Assembly: GCA_008921705.1 (NCBI GenBank)
Contig: VFFE01007500.1
Coordinates: 3,999,002-4,063,001 of the forward strand
Direction: 5' to 3'
Length of the DNA: 64,000 nucleotides
Origin: Burhinus oedicnemus
Lineage: Eukaryota; Chordata; Aves; Charadriiformes; Burhinidae
Part shown: piece after piece, positions 1 through 14,463 of the stretch
How the letters are laid out: the number at the start of each line of letters is the position of its first letter
Position numbering within the stretch: the first letter of the stretch is position 1
Notes under the pieces: model-generated
Databases searched by the model: none
Told to the model about the DNA's origin: nothing
The model's input: the letters and a program-made list of their open reading frames with translations, nothing else
Program-made: the position numbers and the translations under genes

Positions 1-477
1 TGGGGGGGGGGGGGGCACATTAAGAATTACCAGAAGGGAAAGAAAATTGCAATTAGTTTTTCTCAAGCAGCTGTCACCAGGCTCATCCTTCCTGGCCCAC
101 GCTAACATTTCTAACTTCGGGATGAAATGCACTGCCCTTTCTGGTATGCGAGAATACCTGCTGGTGAGCGCATCTCCGAGGGTACAGCTGGGTTTGGGCA
201 CGGAGACAGGAGGAAAAGCGGCTTTTCTCAAGAGACTCGATCTTTCCTTGTGACAGCAGGGGTCACAGATCTTCACCTTAGGCCTCTTCTAGCTTTCAGA
301 TGGTTAAAATAGACTGAAAATAACAGGTTAGAAAGGTGAACACAAGTCGGCAGGCTTTGGGCGGTTGGCACTGCGTTTCCAGAGGAATCATGTAGGGAGG
401 TTTGGAGGCATTAAAACCCAGTTAAAGAAATAACTCCTCTCACTCAACCCTCTCGAAAAGCACAACACGAAATATTC
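1..477. other. Intergenic, no gene seen
   Basis: The window opens with a run of about 15 G, then unique-looking sequence. Short open frames here have no recognisable domain and no splice context. Nothing can be supported as a gene. Confidence 0.6.
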
Positions 478-848
478 AGCCTGGACAAGAGAAGGCTCTG
501 GGGAGACCTTACAGCAGCCTTCCAGTACCTAAAGGAGGCCTACAAGAAAGATGGAGAGGGACTTTTTACAAGGGCATGTAGTGATAGGATGAGGGGTAAT
601 GGCTTCAGGCTGGAAGGGGGTAGATTTAGATTAGATCTCAGGAAGAAATTTTTCACTGAGGGTGGTGAGGCACTGGAACAGGTTGCCCAGGGAAGTTGTG
701 GAGGCCCCATCCCTGGAAGTGTTCAAGGCCAGGTTGGATGAGGCTTTGAGCAACCAGGTCTAGCAGGAGGCGTCCTTGCCCATGGTAGGGGGGTTGGAAC
801 TAGGTGGTCTTTAAGGTCCCTTCCAACCTAAACCAGTCTATGATTCTA
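478..848 (+). mobile_element. CR1 LINE, 3' end fragment
   Basis: This stretch reads as the 3' part of an avian CR1 retrotransposon in forward orientation. Recognisable landmarks in order are the 'ctctggggagacctta' block, 'aagatggagaggga', 'ggcactggaacaggttgccc', 'ccatccctggaagtgttcaa', 'ggttggaactaggtgg' and the terminal 'tctatgattct' that ends CR1 copies. It is 5'-truncated, as is usual for CR1, and moderately diverged. No reverse transcriptase reading frame remains. It is the main evidence that the genome is avian or close to it. Confidence 0.93.
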
Positions 849-3800
849 CGTTTCTCAGAAATGTGTTGTGAAGGAAAAACTGGAGATCAGGAAGGATTTT
901 TTTTTTTTTCTATTGATTACTGTGTCTAGAGAATTGTTCGATAGGGAGGTACAAGAAATCCTCTTTGACAGTCTCAGCCCGCCATGCCCTCACCTCTGAT
1001 CAGCATTGGTGCCTCTGGGTTGGACCCTTCCAAAGTCTCTTCTACTTTTACCTGTCCCAAATGCTGATTACTTTCCAGGACATTTTGGAATGATTTAATT
1101 AGCACAACCAAATGATGGGGCTGGGATTCCAAGTAGGCAGAAGATGTCTTTGAGGCCAAATATGGATGAAGATTTGAGGTTCACGCCACCAATATTTCAA
1201 ACTGATTTCATGCCTAGATGAACGGAGTGCCCTATATAGGAGATGATCTCAATAGATTTCTGTAATCTCAGTCCAGTTATGCCCAGGAAATAAAAGCTTG
1301 AATAAGAACGGATTAATTAGAAACAGGGTTGTTTTCTTTAAATTAATATGGAATTAGGGACATCATCAAAACACCACTGTACATTGGGATCCCCAGATTG
1401 GAGTTTCTCTCTTCCTACCGGTCCAGAATGCAGTGGATTGAAACAAAAATCTTGTCTAAAAGCATCTTGAATCCTGAACTGCTAAATTATCTGGAACTTA
1501 AAAAAAAAAAAAAAAAGCCTGCATACTAATCACATGGAAAAGCCTGGACTGCTTTTTCATTTAGGAATGCCTCGTGGATTTACCTCTGTCCCTCACAACG
1601 CATCAATATTTCACATTGCACTAATGGTGTAAGTCGTGATTCACAAAACAGATGATACCAAAAAAAGTCTGCATTAAGTTCATGCCTTGTCCCTGAGGAG
1701 TTGGGTTGGGTTTTTTTGTTTATGTTTGTTTTGGGTTTTTTTTAAATATGTTCCTCATTTGGGTGTCTTCCTTAAATACTTTAAAAGTTAGCATAACACA
1801 GCTGAATCCTGGAAGGCTGAGACACGCAATTTCATATACTCTAACATCATAACATTTAAATAGATAAGTGATGTGCATACTTAAAGAAATGCTGAACAAA
1901 AACTAAATCAGTGAAATAATCTCCTATTTTTCAGTAACTCTTGCAAGATGCTTTGCATCTTAGTGGTAGTTGTACTTAGAAATATGGACATGTTTAGGAA
2001 ATTAGATTTTAGCTAATCTGTAGGCAACCACAAAGGAGTGTATTAAAGAAGCAAAATCATTACCCATGGTTTCCATTTTGTCAATCTGAAAAAGGAAAAG
2101 TTAGCAACAGGTAAGTTATTCTACTACTGAAATGGTTTTGGGGTTTTGTTTTTGTTTTTTTTTAAAGGTACAGAAGAAATGCATGTTCTTAATGTCATAG
2201 GCAAAGAAACTGTTGGAATTAGCTAATAAGAACAAATTTTTAAAATGCATATGGATACATTCAGCACCACACTTGGCATTATCTCCTCGGTGCACGGCAG
2301 TAACATTAAATTGGTGGTTGAAAACAGATGGGAACCATAAAAGTCAAGCCTGCTATCTGAGATCAGCACAATTAGCACCTCTGTTTCACAGCCCTGCTCC
2401 ACCTGTGGGAACTGCTATCTTTTCAGTGGCAGGGACATAAAAACACAGAGTTTCTGTCATGCTTGTTGTATGTTTGTTATTCAATAGCTGCAAGTGCTAA
2501 GAACGTGCTCACGAGGTATGTATGGACTGGGACTGGATCGTATCAGGGAACAGACTGGATGGAGATTCACCCACAGACTTACTAGAGATACAACATTTTA
2601 ATGAGAAAATGAGAGTGTAAAGGCAAAAAGACATACCAAAAAGAAAAAAATTTTTATTTCTATCAATTTTCTCATTACACTACAATTTGCTATCTGACAT
2701 CTAGGGCAAAAACATACTTCTCAAGGCAACTAGAAATCCCCTGAACTGCACCTGTGTGGGCTGGGGCCATGTGGCAGCTGTCAGACAAAGCAAAAGGGGA
2801 ACAGGCAGCTGCTTCCACAGACACAGCAGAACGGAGCCAAGAGAAGATATTGCTGAACCTCTCTCCAAGACTGTGAAGGTGGCAGATTATGTGGCTCATA
2901 CTCGGTGTTATTTCTGCTAAGGTAATATGATACTCGTACCCAAAAACCCCCCAAACTAAACCAACATTTCTGCAGCATGCCGATGCCGTGATGAACCCGC
3001 TCCTTCTCCCAGTACGTGCTGCCAAGCCATGACTGATCCGCAACACAACTGCGCCCCAAGCTCATCTCTTCCTACCCATTACCCTTGTTACCTCCTGTTT
3101 TCAATCTCTTCCAACAGCTGCCAGGCCACTCCACCCTTCCATGGCAGGGACAGGTAATATCTGTCTGCTGCTTCCTCCTGATGTCCTCTGTTTCTCTTTT
3201 TCAGTCCCTGGCCCATGCACACCGCCTACGAACATCAGAGGGCACAGAAGATTTTGGAAGCAGTGGAGAAAAGAAGCCCTTCCCCAGTAGCAAGAATCTG
3301 TCAGTGTATTTTGATAGATAAAAGTTTCCTCTTGGCTATCTCATCTGAAAAACTGGTTTATCCCCCATTCCCACAGTACATAAGCACCATACGAACGAAC
3401 ATATTTTGAAAAACCTCCATGTGAGAAAGCAAAGTATTACCTAGGGTACAGCACAGGTGAGGGATGGAAGAACTGAGACATCTGAGAAGAGATTTATTAA
3501 TTTAGCCTCTGAGAAGCAGGCGTTTCAGAAGATTGATTCATTTTGTGAACTAGCTGGGCTGTTGAAGCACTTGCAGAGAACAACGAGACACCGGTGCTCA
3601 ACCTGCTTAGCTACCTTTGGAAAGTCTGAGAGGTTCCTATCTGAATCTCAAAGGCTATTGAAAAGAGCATTATGTGATGTCTCCAAAGGCAGGGACAAGG
3701 CACAGCGGTGTTGTCTCCCAGTCAGTGCTTGAACCACCAGGAAATCAGCTGGATCTTGTACTTTAAATCCAAGCAATATGATGGGGAAACTGGGGGGAGG

Positions 3801-6769
3801 GGGGCGGGGGTGGAGTGTGGTGTGTGTTTTGTTTTAAATTCGTCCCATAGAAAGAGAGAATGCAGACTTGACTGACTGGTGTAGTCCTCTACAAATGCAA
3901 ATTAATGGTGTTCTTAACCACAGATCATCCACATCCAGTTGCAGTATCTACTCATCAAAACAAGTGCTCAGAAACCCTGCAGAACAAGAGGTGGACAGCC
4001 CAGATGGAGGAGGCTATGATGAGTCAAGGACAAGATGTTCCTCCATGCTAAATATTCCCCCAACAAGTCACATACGTGGTGCAGAACCAGAGGAGGAGTG
4101 CAGAGATTGCTGTGGTTTCTTTTGCGTTACAAGTTTTCATTTGGATTTTTACAGCTAGCATGGGAGTATGACACTTTTGTTGATGCTTAAGTTCAGAGAG
4201 TTTATATTACAAGGTGGCAAACCCTACTGAAAGGCTGTCACAACACATGGCAGAGAATTACCTCCTCCAGCAGGGAGGTGGAGTGTTGGCTTGGCCAGGA
4301 CTTTCAAGAACTGCAGTGTTCGCAGTGCACTGGGTAGGTACGCACATCCCTCCCCTCCCTGTAAAAAAGAAATCATAGGTTACTGTGCAGAGCAAGGAAG
4401 CCTGTTGCTTTTCTTCAGCTGCCAAATTAATAATTGGTATTTATTCTTCCGAGTGCAGTAGTACCTTGGAGCCCTTGTCAGTCCTTAGGACCCCAGTGTG
4501 CTGGGCACCATGCAAACAGACCAGGCAGAAATTTAGCATTTACGTACAACCTCAGGTAAGGGCTAGGAAAGAATAATGAAAAATTGGTGGTCCCGTGCAC
4601 ATACTGTTTAGCCCCTGAAATGCAGAAGAATTTCTACCATTTTCAATGGGCTTTTATTCAGGTTGCTCATCTGGGTGTGGTGGCCACTGGTCCATCCCAG
4701 ACACCCACATCCATGCACATACATCAGCTGTCAAATTTCTTTACATCATCAGACATCAGCTCGCTGGTTGCAAAGGGGATGATTTGTGTTCCCTGACCAA
4801 AATCTGTGAACTTCCTGCAAAATTCTTACGCTTATTTCCAGAAAAATACCAGTGTATCAGTAACATAGAACAATGTTAATGGCAAAGAGAGATATCCCCA
4901 AAAGTGAAAAGTAGGATTCAAATTAAGGGGAACATCCAGCAAGTAAAGGAGCCAGCTTATGTGTTTCTAATGAAGTTAAAGATTAATGAGAAAGACCATA
5001 AACAGAAAATCCGAGGAATCACGTATGGTTTGTATTGTGTGTGGAATGAGCTGGCTGTGTATTGCATAGAGCTCAGAGTAAATGAACGACATCAGGGAGC
5101 TCTTGGATGCACTTGACTAGTAGCAAATCTGCTACATTTCATTGTTTCCCACTGATGCTCTTACTGGAAGTATATTCAATTCATTTTTAAACAAAGTATT
5201 TTCTGTACCCAAATGGCAAACAAATCACTGATTAAACGGAGAGATAGCATACCGACATGATTTGCATCTATCTAACTGCACCTCAAGTCATATAATTATG
5301 CATTGTAACTCCACTGCAAAGGGCTTGAAATAAAATTCCCCAAAGACAAAGCTAGTAATTGCTGCAAAATGAGGTTACTAATTTATTTTTTAGGATCACC
5401 CCCCGAGGGGTGTTGTGATGTCTGAAGGTCCCCAGTCTCCAAGATAGGAGTAAATTTAACTCTAGCCACATTATTTTGTATTTACTGATATGGAAGTATT
5501 TTGTGGTTGGGTTTTTTTTCCTCCCAAATCTGTGTTTGTGAGACCACTGCCACTCCATAGCTATGGAAACCAAGGGGCAGACAAGGCCAGAACCAGAGTG
5601 ATGTCCCCTAAGCCCTCATTGCTTGGCCTTCACAGTGAGACGCAACAAACCCACTGCTGACGATTGCGCTCCTGGCACCAGCGTTTGCATTGCAGCCCAC
5701 CAGCTCTGCAGCACAGGTCCTCGCTACGAGACCTGCAGATCTGTACCATTTCCACATCCCCAAAGGACTTGCCTCTGCACTTCCTCCCAAGAGCACTGAG
5801 GGCAAGACAACAACTCCAAACCTGCATGAAGGCAGTGGCAGGCAGGATAGGCAAGCTGTGACTGCTCTTCAATGAGCTTAAAAATGATATTTATGTGACA
5901 GTTATTTGGGAGAGGGAGGCATTACTAGTCATGGCTTGGATTAGAGACATGAAAAAAGTGAAGCAAATATGACTTGGAGTGGAAAATAATTTGGCTCGTG
6001 GCACTTTTTTGCAGCATTTATTGATGATCATTCAAAAACATTCATTTCTAACTGGTGTACATCCTCTAAAAGCACTCTGAGGTAAGTAAGCCTCCCATTC
6101 CACTGACAACATTCACTGCTGCATTTCAGGAGCCAGGTTCCACCCTCTGCCTCAGATTTGCTGCCCAGTCCACCCACAACCACCTGGCCTTAAACATGGG
6201 AAAAAGAGGGAGAGAAAGAAATCTCTAACTCCCAGCTGGTGAACATTCCCAATGTTGACGAGGTCCAAATAATTGTGTTCCCCATGCTTGATTACATTTA
6301 TTTGTCACCCACTCAACAGACAGGAGTCCTACATATGCAGACATATGTAAGAAACCTCTTGAAAGATAGTTCCAATGAATGCCTCCAAAATGAAGCCCCC
6401 TCCTCCTTCCCGGCTCCCACAAGCTTGTCTGCCTCTGACCAGTCCAAAATTACAGGCTGAGGTGTCTAGAAACAGGAACTCACTCCAACTTGTATTTGCC
6501 CTGGGGTGATGAGACAGATGAGTTTTCTCCCAGTCTTTCCTCAAAGAGCTCCTGCCAGGGAGCTGCCCCGGACCGCAGCCGGCTAAACCCTTGGAAGAGG
6601 GTGAATGTCCTTTCCAGACCCTCTGACAGTATGGTCCCAAAGCTCGGTAACAGTCAGAGGGGTGCTGGGGTTGTTAAGGGGTGACACATTTCTCCTGTTA
6701 GGAGAAAAATAAGGAGCAAACCAGTGGCTGTATTCCACTGCATAAGCCTCAGGCTGGTCCAGACCTTAT
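849..6769. other. Intergenic, no gene recognised
   Basis: AT-leaning noncoding sequence with short poly-A and poly-T runs (for example about 1500-1516) and a G-rich tract near 3782-3813. Open frames of up to about 118 codons occur on both strands, but none shows a known domain, and they overlap each other in conflicting frames. I looked for the first exons of ITPR2 on the minus strand, as expected from human gene order, and did not recognise them. Confidence 0.55.
3782..3813 (+). other. G-quadruplex candidate
   Basis: Four closely spaced G runs of four to six bases are separated by one to four bases (gggg-aaact-gggggg-a-gggggg-c-ggggg). This fits the general pattern for an intramolecular G-quadruplex on the plus strand. 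There is no adjacent promoter to give it a role. Confidence 0.5.
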
Positions 6770-6855
6770 GTAGCGATGCAGTTCTGTCCCTCTGCTCAAA
6801 AATGGTATGTTAGAACGTGAAAAGGTTCAGAGAAGGGCAACAGTGGTAAACCAGC
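6770..6855 (+). mobile_element. CR1-like remnant
   Basis: The phrase 'gaaaaggttcagagaagggc' preceded by 'cagttctgtccctctgctca' matches the internal region of CR1 copies upstream of the 3' end. The match is short and both edges are unclear, so this is a probable old fragment only. Confidence 0.5.
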
Positions 6856-7559
6856 TTCCATTAAAAACAAACAGAAACCCCCAAATCCACAACAACAACA
6901 AACACAACAACAGGCGTGCAAACATTCTCCAGTAGTCTACCACGTCAGGACCGGCATGCGGAGAGTTTCCAGGGACTGATGTTTGCCTCTCTCTGCCAAT
7001 GCAACTAAGAGCTGCAGAGCAAAGCCACAGAAAGGAGCCACGCACAGAACAAAGCAAAGGCACACGCTCCTTTGCACAGCAGGACAGGCATCTGCAGAGC
7101 TCCTCCCCCCAGGATGTGGTGCGCTGCCAAAACTTTGTATAGGTTCATGGGGAGACTGGGAAAGTTCACAGAAATCAACCAAAACCAGCTGTAAAGAGAG
7201 ATACCTTATCAAGCTCATGGATTTCCCGAATTGGCTGGAGGAGGCATCACTGCATACGTACCTTGTTCTTGCTTCTCCTCAGGCATCCACCTCTGGCCAT
7301 TGCTGGGGGAGAGCACACTGAGCCAGGTCAATCACCAGTCTGAGCCGGTGTCACCATTCTTGCATTCCTGTCATTACTGAAGAAAACAGCTAAACTTTTA
7401 ACAGGTTTTAACAATTCTGGTCTTAAATCCATTTAACCTGCTTAGAAAGGCTAAGTTTATAAACCAAGCTACAAAAAGTTTGGCATGCAGCTTGCAAAGC
7501 AAAGCCAACTATCATCGTCTTAACTTACCCAAGAAAATCCAATCAAATTAAAACACACA

Positions 7560-7601
<42 letters not shown>

Positions 7602-10600
7602 AGAGTCAGTCTCATTGCTGCTAGTGGACAGAATTCTCCTTGAGATTTGTCCTCAGCCCCAGCTGAAGCCTGGGAGGAAGCAGTCAGGCTCTGCAGTACT
7701 GTTGAACGTTTTCATGCAGATTGCTTTGTAGCCTGCATGCCAAATTCTGCTCTCCATAATATCGTGTAACCCTGTTGGTTTTCAGCTGGGTTGTCTCTTT
7801 GCTTTAAAAAAATAAACAAAACACACACACAGGTTTTTCAAATGCATAAGAAATGGTTCCCACAGCAGAGCCTTCTCTGGGGCTTGTTGAAGGTGGTGTC
7901 CTATTGCAAGGGTTGGACCTAAACACACACTGGAGTGTCTCATCATTGCCTGTAACACCACAAGTGAGAAATAAAGTGACACCAAGGGCTGCGGCCTGCC
8001 AGCTCCCGAACCATACCTGAAGCCTCAGGTGTGCTATGGGAAGAACTGCCTCATGAATTTAGGATGTGCACACAAAAATGGATCTCTGAAAGCACAGCAA
8101 TCCCCACCACCACCACTCCCAGCAAGTCTCAGTCAGACAAAACTTTCCTTCACGCTTGAGTTGGGATTTAGCCGGAGCAAAGACCGATGAATCTCACTTC
8201 TTGTTGTTTGAATAAGGAGAAACACTGCTGATATCCTGGCAGGGCAAGTTTGCCCGCCCTGCCTGCTCCCGTGTCACAGGAACCAGGTGTAGAGACAAGA
8301 TGTTTTGCTCAGATCATTCTCTGCAATTACCTAGACTATGTCTTGTTTACCTTGGTGGAAACACCAGTACACACAGAGCATAGAGTGTGCACCTCTGTTT
8401 TACCTGCACTGGCAAAAACACACAGAGTGAAGATCGAGAGATTAAAAAGAAAGCTTTTTCAGCATTCTGGCTGAGCTGCTCTGGAAACCTTAGGAATTAG
8501 GGAGCAAGGATGTGCATAGACAGGTCTGGAGTGCTTCAAGCAGCTGCTGGCTTTGGCAGCTCATCTCCTTCTTCCAGCTGCACCAAGCCAAGAGGGAGGA
8601 TGCGACATCATCAACCTCCTTTAAAAAAGGGGTGATGAAACGAAGCACAGTGTGGTTACCTTGCCGCAGAGCGGCTCCTCAACAAGGACAGCTCTTGAAA
8701 GCCAGTGCTGCAAACAGGGGACTAAGGAATTTGGTTTCTGCCATGTTGGGGTTGAGGTTTCTGGCTTGGGTAAGGAGGGGTCCTTCCCTCAGCTGCCAGC
8801 AGGTTCTCTCCAAATCTGTGAGCTGCTGCATCGCTTTCAGAGTCATTTTGTCCTGTGCGCAGTGCCTGGATTAGCCGTGCTGCATTACGGTCATTCACAG
8901 ACCTGTTCTACCTCCAATAGCACAAAGGGAATTTTTACAAGATGATTTCTAACGTTCAAAAACCAGCTTAATTTTACAAGGCATTTTGATCCCCAGGTAC
9001 GCGTAGGTGGTATTATTTAAATAATCATATACTTAGAAAGAAAACACTTTTTTCTAGCTGAAGCCCAAGTTGTCTCAGGATAAAAGTTACAGAAGTACAG
9101 ACTAGGACCATAGCCTCTGTGGTACTACTGCAATGTTTGATTCTTCCAGCCTCTGTCCATTTTTCCTACACTTTTAGTGTAGTTTCCACGATCTCATCAC
9201 TTGCCCGTTTTCCATCCTATGTGACTACTGGAGTTTTCCCTCTCCATTCTCTGCTCCTGGGCTTGCTCCTGGCACAGGCAAAACCACCAGCCAGGCTATG
9301 GCAGATCAAAAGAGCCGAGCTGTCAGTATTCAAACTGACTCCAAAGCAGATAAAAGCAGTTTGCCTGTACTCTGCTAACTGCACAGGCAATGAAAGGCCA
9401 TTTACTCACATAGCACTTCATTACAAGAGTCACTGACAACATGAACATTCCAGCAGAAAAACCCGATCCAGCTTACAACACTAACTTCACTATTTTTCAC
9501 CCTTTTCTAGCAAATCCCACTTTGGAGACTACAGCACAATAAACATCGCTGGAGAAAAGAACTCTTCAAGCATAAAACCAGCACAAAGCCTGCAGTAGCT
9601 CCTTAAGCTCTCAAAATAAAGTTTTTTGTTTACAGGTGTCAAATTCCCAAGGACAAATATTCATCTCACTTATAATTTAATTTCCTGAACTGTAATTTAT
9701 CTACTGAAAACAGAGCTGACTAATTCCCATGTGTACCAACTCTTCCAAAAAATTGTTTTCCTTCTCCTTTTCTAAGAGAAGAACCAATACTGAGGATTTT
9801 AGATTGTTTTTTACACCCATGGTGAGAGACAAAACCTTAGGTCTGAAGGCCACCAAGCTCTAAGGAAAGATACTTGGTTTCCAACATTGCATCTAAGACA
9901 ACTCAAAGTTTTTCGAGGGAGCACATCTGATATCAGTATCTTCCTTTCTTTGACACAGATAATCCTATGTGACAGTAAAATATTTACTTTTCCTTCTTTG
10001 CAAGAGAGATGCCTTACACAGGAATGCATTACAGAAATTGTGGCTTTTTTTTTTTTTTTTTGAACATATGCTCCAAAGTTGACACTACCTTGCGGTCCCA
10101 GGACTCAAGCCCTTTGCTGTTCCTGGCAAAGTGAGCAGTTTACAGTGCAGTTGGAGCACTCCTGACATAAGCATGAGCTGCCTTCCTGATCCTCCCTACT
10201 GGGAGACTCTTGGACAATCTTACTCTTTCCTTAAGTTACTTTGACAATAGCTCTCCTTTGCTTGAGGCCCAGTGAGGCTGGCTTTTAAGATATGACCATC
10301 TGGTAAGAAAAACAAATTTTTATGTTGCTCTGATCACCTAGTAGTACGCTAAAGAGGTGAAGATTTAAAAAAAAAAAAATCATACTTTCAACAGAAATAA
10401 AAGCCACTCTGTGACACACTCATCAAATATTTGTAACCACCCACCTCCAATGCCGCTCCGCAACAACTTAGGGCTTGCTGTAAAAATATTCTGAGGGAGA
10501 GGACAAAAAAAAAATTATCAGCAGGAATTCTGTTAATTGTCACTGAAAGCCTTTCACTAAATCATTTCCTGTCCTCCGAATCCAGCTGGAAGCATTTGCC

Positions 10601-13600
10601 AGCGAGAAGGCGGACACACAATCGCACAGCCCTGTCGCTTGCTGCCAGACAAACGGAGGAAACTGTGTCCTATCATAAATCTGTCAGTTATGTACCAAAT
10701 GGGTATCATGAGGGTTGGGTTTTTCTTCCCCCCCAATTATCACTTGGCAGACACACAGAAGCTGAGTTGGGAGATAAACTGTTTGTACCGTAGGTATTTT
10801 TTTGGTGGCCCAGTCCCATAAATTCAACTTCTCACAGACCCGATGCCAGAGCAGTGAGAGAGGCTGATCCAGCGAGGAGGGAATCGGAGGGAGCTCAGGA
10901 GACCTGCCTGTAGTCCTGCTCTGCCACTGATCTGCAGGTTGAGCTTAAAGATTTCTCCTTTTAGAAAAAAAAAAAAAAAGCAACAAACAAATCAACAGAC
11001 CAATGCTACTGCCCTTCTTTTTAGGTGCTTTCAGTGGATAAGCTAAAGATCAATGACATCAAGAAGTACAAAATTATTTATTTAATGCAAGCTGATCATT
11101 GTTGTTTTGATGTGTCCAGGCATATTCGAGAAATAGGTAAGTAGGTAGAAACAAAATAAACAAAGAAAACATCCGTGAGTTTCAGTAACAGAAGAACCGT
11201 ACCCAGAGTCCTTGCTCCATACAGTTGGTCCCGAAAAAAGTCAACATTTGCCCAGTGGCCTGGTGCTTGATTACAGACAAACAGAGGTACGGCCACAAAG
11301 TCAACCAGCATGGTGAAGGCCACAGGGCAGACCAGGGGTCGGAAGGGAAATGGAGACACCAAGAGGTAAATGGCAGGAGCTACCAAGGAATTTGGGGAAG
11401 CAGGGAGGTCTGGAAGCTATCCGGCATGTGGGCAACAGGGATCGGGGCCAGGGCTGGACAGCAAGGTGTGAACAAAGCCCATGGGTGCAGAAAGAGTCCT
11501 TGAGGCAAACATTTCGGATACCGAAGGTTGCTAGGCAGGTTCTGGGTGACTGCCCAGCAACAGGCACCCCGAAAAAAATAAACACTGAGACGCTTTGCTG
11601 GTTCCTGCCACGGGCAACTCAGGCAAAGGCAAAGGCTGGCAGCAGAGGCAGGACTGAAACCCAGCTCTCCTGGCTCCCAGTCCAGCGCCCAGCCAGGAGG
11701 TCGGGGTGGTACTCTCGCCCTGCTTTCGAAAGGAAGCAACAGCGAAATCTGTTACCGTGGCAACTTTTAGAGTAGCGACTGTTGCAGGAACAAACATTAT
11801 GTATGCAAATAAAAGCATCCAGGCACAGCAGCCTGCAAAAAAAAAAAAAAATCAAGCAAATAGCCAGACTAATATTTGCAAAAATATGAGCCTGAAGTAA
11901 GGCTTCCAGATCTGTAACTAGGTCTTTAGAGTTTTGTTTCCAGAAGCTCTGAAGGACCACAAGAAAAGAATCTGAACTCTTCCTAAAAACTTAGCTAGTT
12001 TATCTGATGCCTTATGAGAGCATCAAAACCTACTGTTGAGATCTGGCTTTGAAAATGCAGCCCCACAAAGACTGCTGCTGTCTTTTTTTATAAGAGCAGT
12101 TACTGAGCTCGACTAAAGGCTTTTTGCAATATTGCATGCATAATTTCATTTCAGGCAAGAAGCATTCATACAAGCTAAATTGTTTTGGTTTTCTCAACCC
12201 CCCACCCCCCCCCCCAAGTTCAACACAATTTATAATCTGGGGCTGATTCTTATTGTGCTGCACCTTACCCTTTGCACAAGAGGAAAGGGTAGATGCGGGT
12301 CACAGTATGCTTCTTAGCCTCATCTTACATTCAAATAATGTTTAAAAAGCTCTGCTAACTAATGGGCACAAATTTGTACTTCTGTTCGGAGAAGATCCCT
12401 TATCAGAGAGCTAAGAACACGTCAGAGGTGCTGTGCAAGACTGTGGCGCGTTGATAGACCTGCCCTCCCCACTCTTTTTTTCCTGTTACACAAATAAGCC
12501 TCAATAAAGACCCTTGAACATCTCAACCTAAGTCATGCACATTACCAGGGCCTCGGAGCAAGTCTCAGCCCGCTCTAAAAATCTGACAAATTGTTTTTCT
12601 TTAATTTCTGGCATATTAAATATTTAGGGATTATATTCAATCCCCTACCAAAACTCTTGGCTTCATCACTGATAAGGCATATGATTCCTCGAAGACGTGA
12701 AAGCAGACTCATGGCTGTCTCTCTGTAGAGGCCTCAGTAACTCCACAATCGTGGTTTCACACACAAGACAACACTTTTCCTGAGCTGTGGTTTTCTGGGC
12801 AACACTTGATTTCACCTACAACAGGGAGAAGACTGGGATAAACTGAAAAAAAAAAAAACCAAAGCAGAAACTGAATCCCACAGGTAGCTATGGGCCAACC
12901 CAACTGAAAGGGAGCTGTCAACATTGTCATTAAATCAAGAATGAACATAAATACTACTTCGACTAACTATCATAGGATCTTATCCTTTATTTTAAAAAGA
13001 CAAGTATTTTTAAGTGATTTTGCGCTTTCCCCCACACACACACACACTCCTTTTGTTGCTTCTTTGCAACAGAGGCAGCCTAAAGTGTTTTGTTGATGAT
13101 ACAGATTTTTATTTTGTTCAAGTGTTCTTAGAAATAGCAGCAACAGCTCGCCCAGACGGCCCTGAGGGACACAGATAGCCTTTTTTTAAAAAGGCGGCTT
13201 CCAGAAACTAACCTTCCACCTTGGCATCTCAAGGAAACAAAGCTTATGCAATTGCAGCCTGCCTGCCCCCCCCCAGAGAACCCGATCCTCTCCCCAGCCA
13301 AAAATGCCTGACCCCATTTGTTAGCCAGTTGAGAGCATTTGGAAGGGGAGGGATCTTAAGGACGCCTTGAGAATTACGTTTGTTCAAGTTTTCTTGAAAA
13401 CTAGAAGTTGGGTAAAGGACAGAGATCCAAAAGTGTGCCCTCACGGAGGGAGGGAAAAGCCAAAAGCTCCGTGTGGCTCCTCGCTGCCCTTCCCCACAGA
13501 CAATGTGGCGGAGGACGAAGTTGAGATCATTAAGAGAGAGACAGAAGGGAACTGCAGAAAAACCTGAAGGAAACCAGACTCCATTAGCTCCCCTGCTCAG

Positions 13601-14427
13601 ACAGCAATTTGTTTAGTTAATTGCCAAAGTAAAACAAACACAGAAAGAAAAACATCTGGGAGGAAAAATTGGTAAGAGGGATCTGGCTGTAAATTTGCTT
13701 CCTATCCCCCATCAGTCAACAGCCTCTCCCCTTCTGCAACACCAGAAAGGCACAGGGGTTTCAGCTGTTATTTGTTTGGTTTTTAAAGAGAGAGCTTTAG
13801 GACTCACTTTAAACAACAAATAGGGGTGTGAAGGAGGGCAAACAGAGCAATTGCCCCATTTTCAACACTTTTGAAACCACCCAAGGGTCAACCAGGTGCG
13901 CTGCACACCCTGCAACCCACAAGCCTCTCCTGCGCTGGGCAACCCTGCCGTCTCCTTCACGTCTTTCTCATTACCTTCAGGCAGGGCTGAATTAACTCTC
14001 CTTTTGAGAAAGAGCCCCATCTGATCACAGGGAAATGTGATTTTTTTCCTTCTTCCCAGCAAAGCAGACAGGAACCATCAAATATAAAGACAGAGCAACG
14101 GCCACAGCACCTGTACTAGTGGAGGGACAGAGGTGGATTTAACAGGGTGCTTTGAACCAAATTTGGGGCTGGTGGCCAGCGGAAGGGAGCTCTGTCCCAG
14201 ACTGTCACATCAGCTAAGAGCAAGACTAAACTGAGCCCGTTGAGCGAGACAAAAAAAACATTATGAGGTTATTACAGCAACTTGTTTGAAAATCTGCTGT
14301 GGGAAGCCAGCAACGCCAGCTGAATGCAAAAGCTGAGCCTGGGAGCGGCAGCAGGCACCATAAATAAGGTCCTGTCAGCATGTCCATTATAAACCTTGTG
14401 TTCCTTGTTTGGTACACAACCCATCCC

Positions 14428-14430
<3 letters not shown>
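6856..14430. other. Intergenic with simple repeats, no gene recognised
   Basis: Contains a TA dinucleotide array (7563-7599), a C-rich run near 12201-12215, a CA run near 13034-13048 and several poly-A tracts. Small open frames, including overlapping ones at 11225-11960 on both strands, have no recognisable product. No conserved exon was identified by eye. Confidence 0.55.
7563..7599. repeat. (TA)n microsatellite
   Basis: About 18 uninterrupted TA units, preceded by a short CA run. The length is likely to vary between individuals. Confidence 0.95.

Positions 14431-14462
<32 letters not shown>
14430..14462. repeat. T-then-A homopolymer tract
   Basis: Seven T are followed by about 24 A, and a second A-rich purine tract follows at 14552-14605. 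This is low-complexity sequence. The reading frames through it that give poly-Lys or poly-Phe are artefacts. Confidence 0.9.

Positions 14463-14463
<1 letters not shown>

Noticed and set aside
11225..11960. A cluster of open frames on both strands, up to 141 codons.
   Set aside because: No domain, no splice or start context, and several frames open at once from local base composition.
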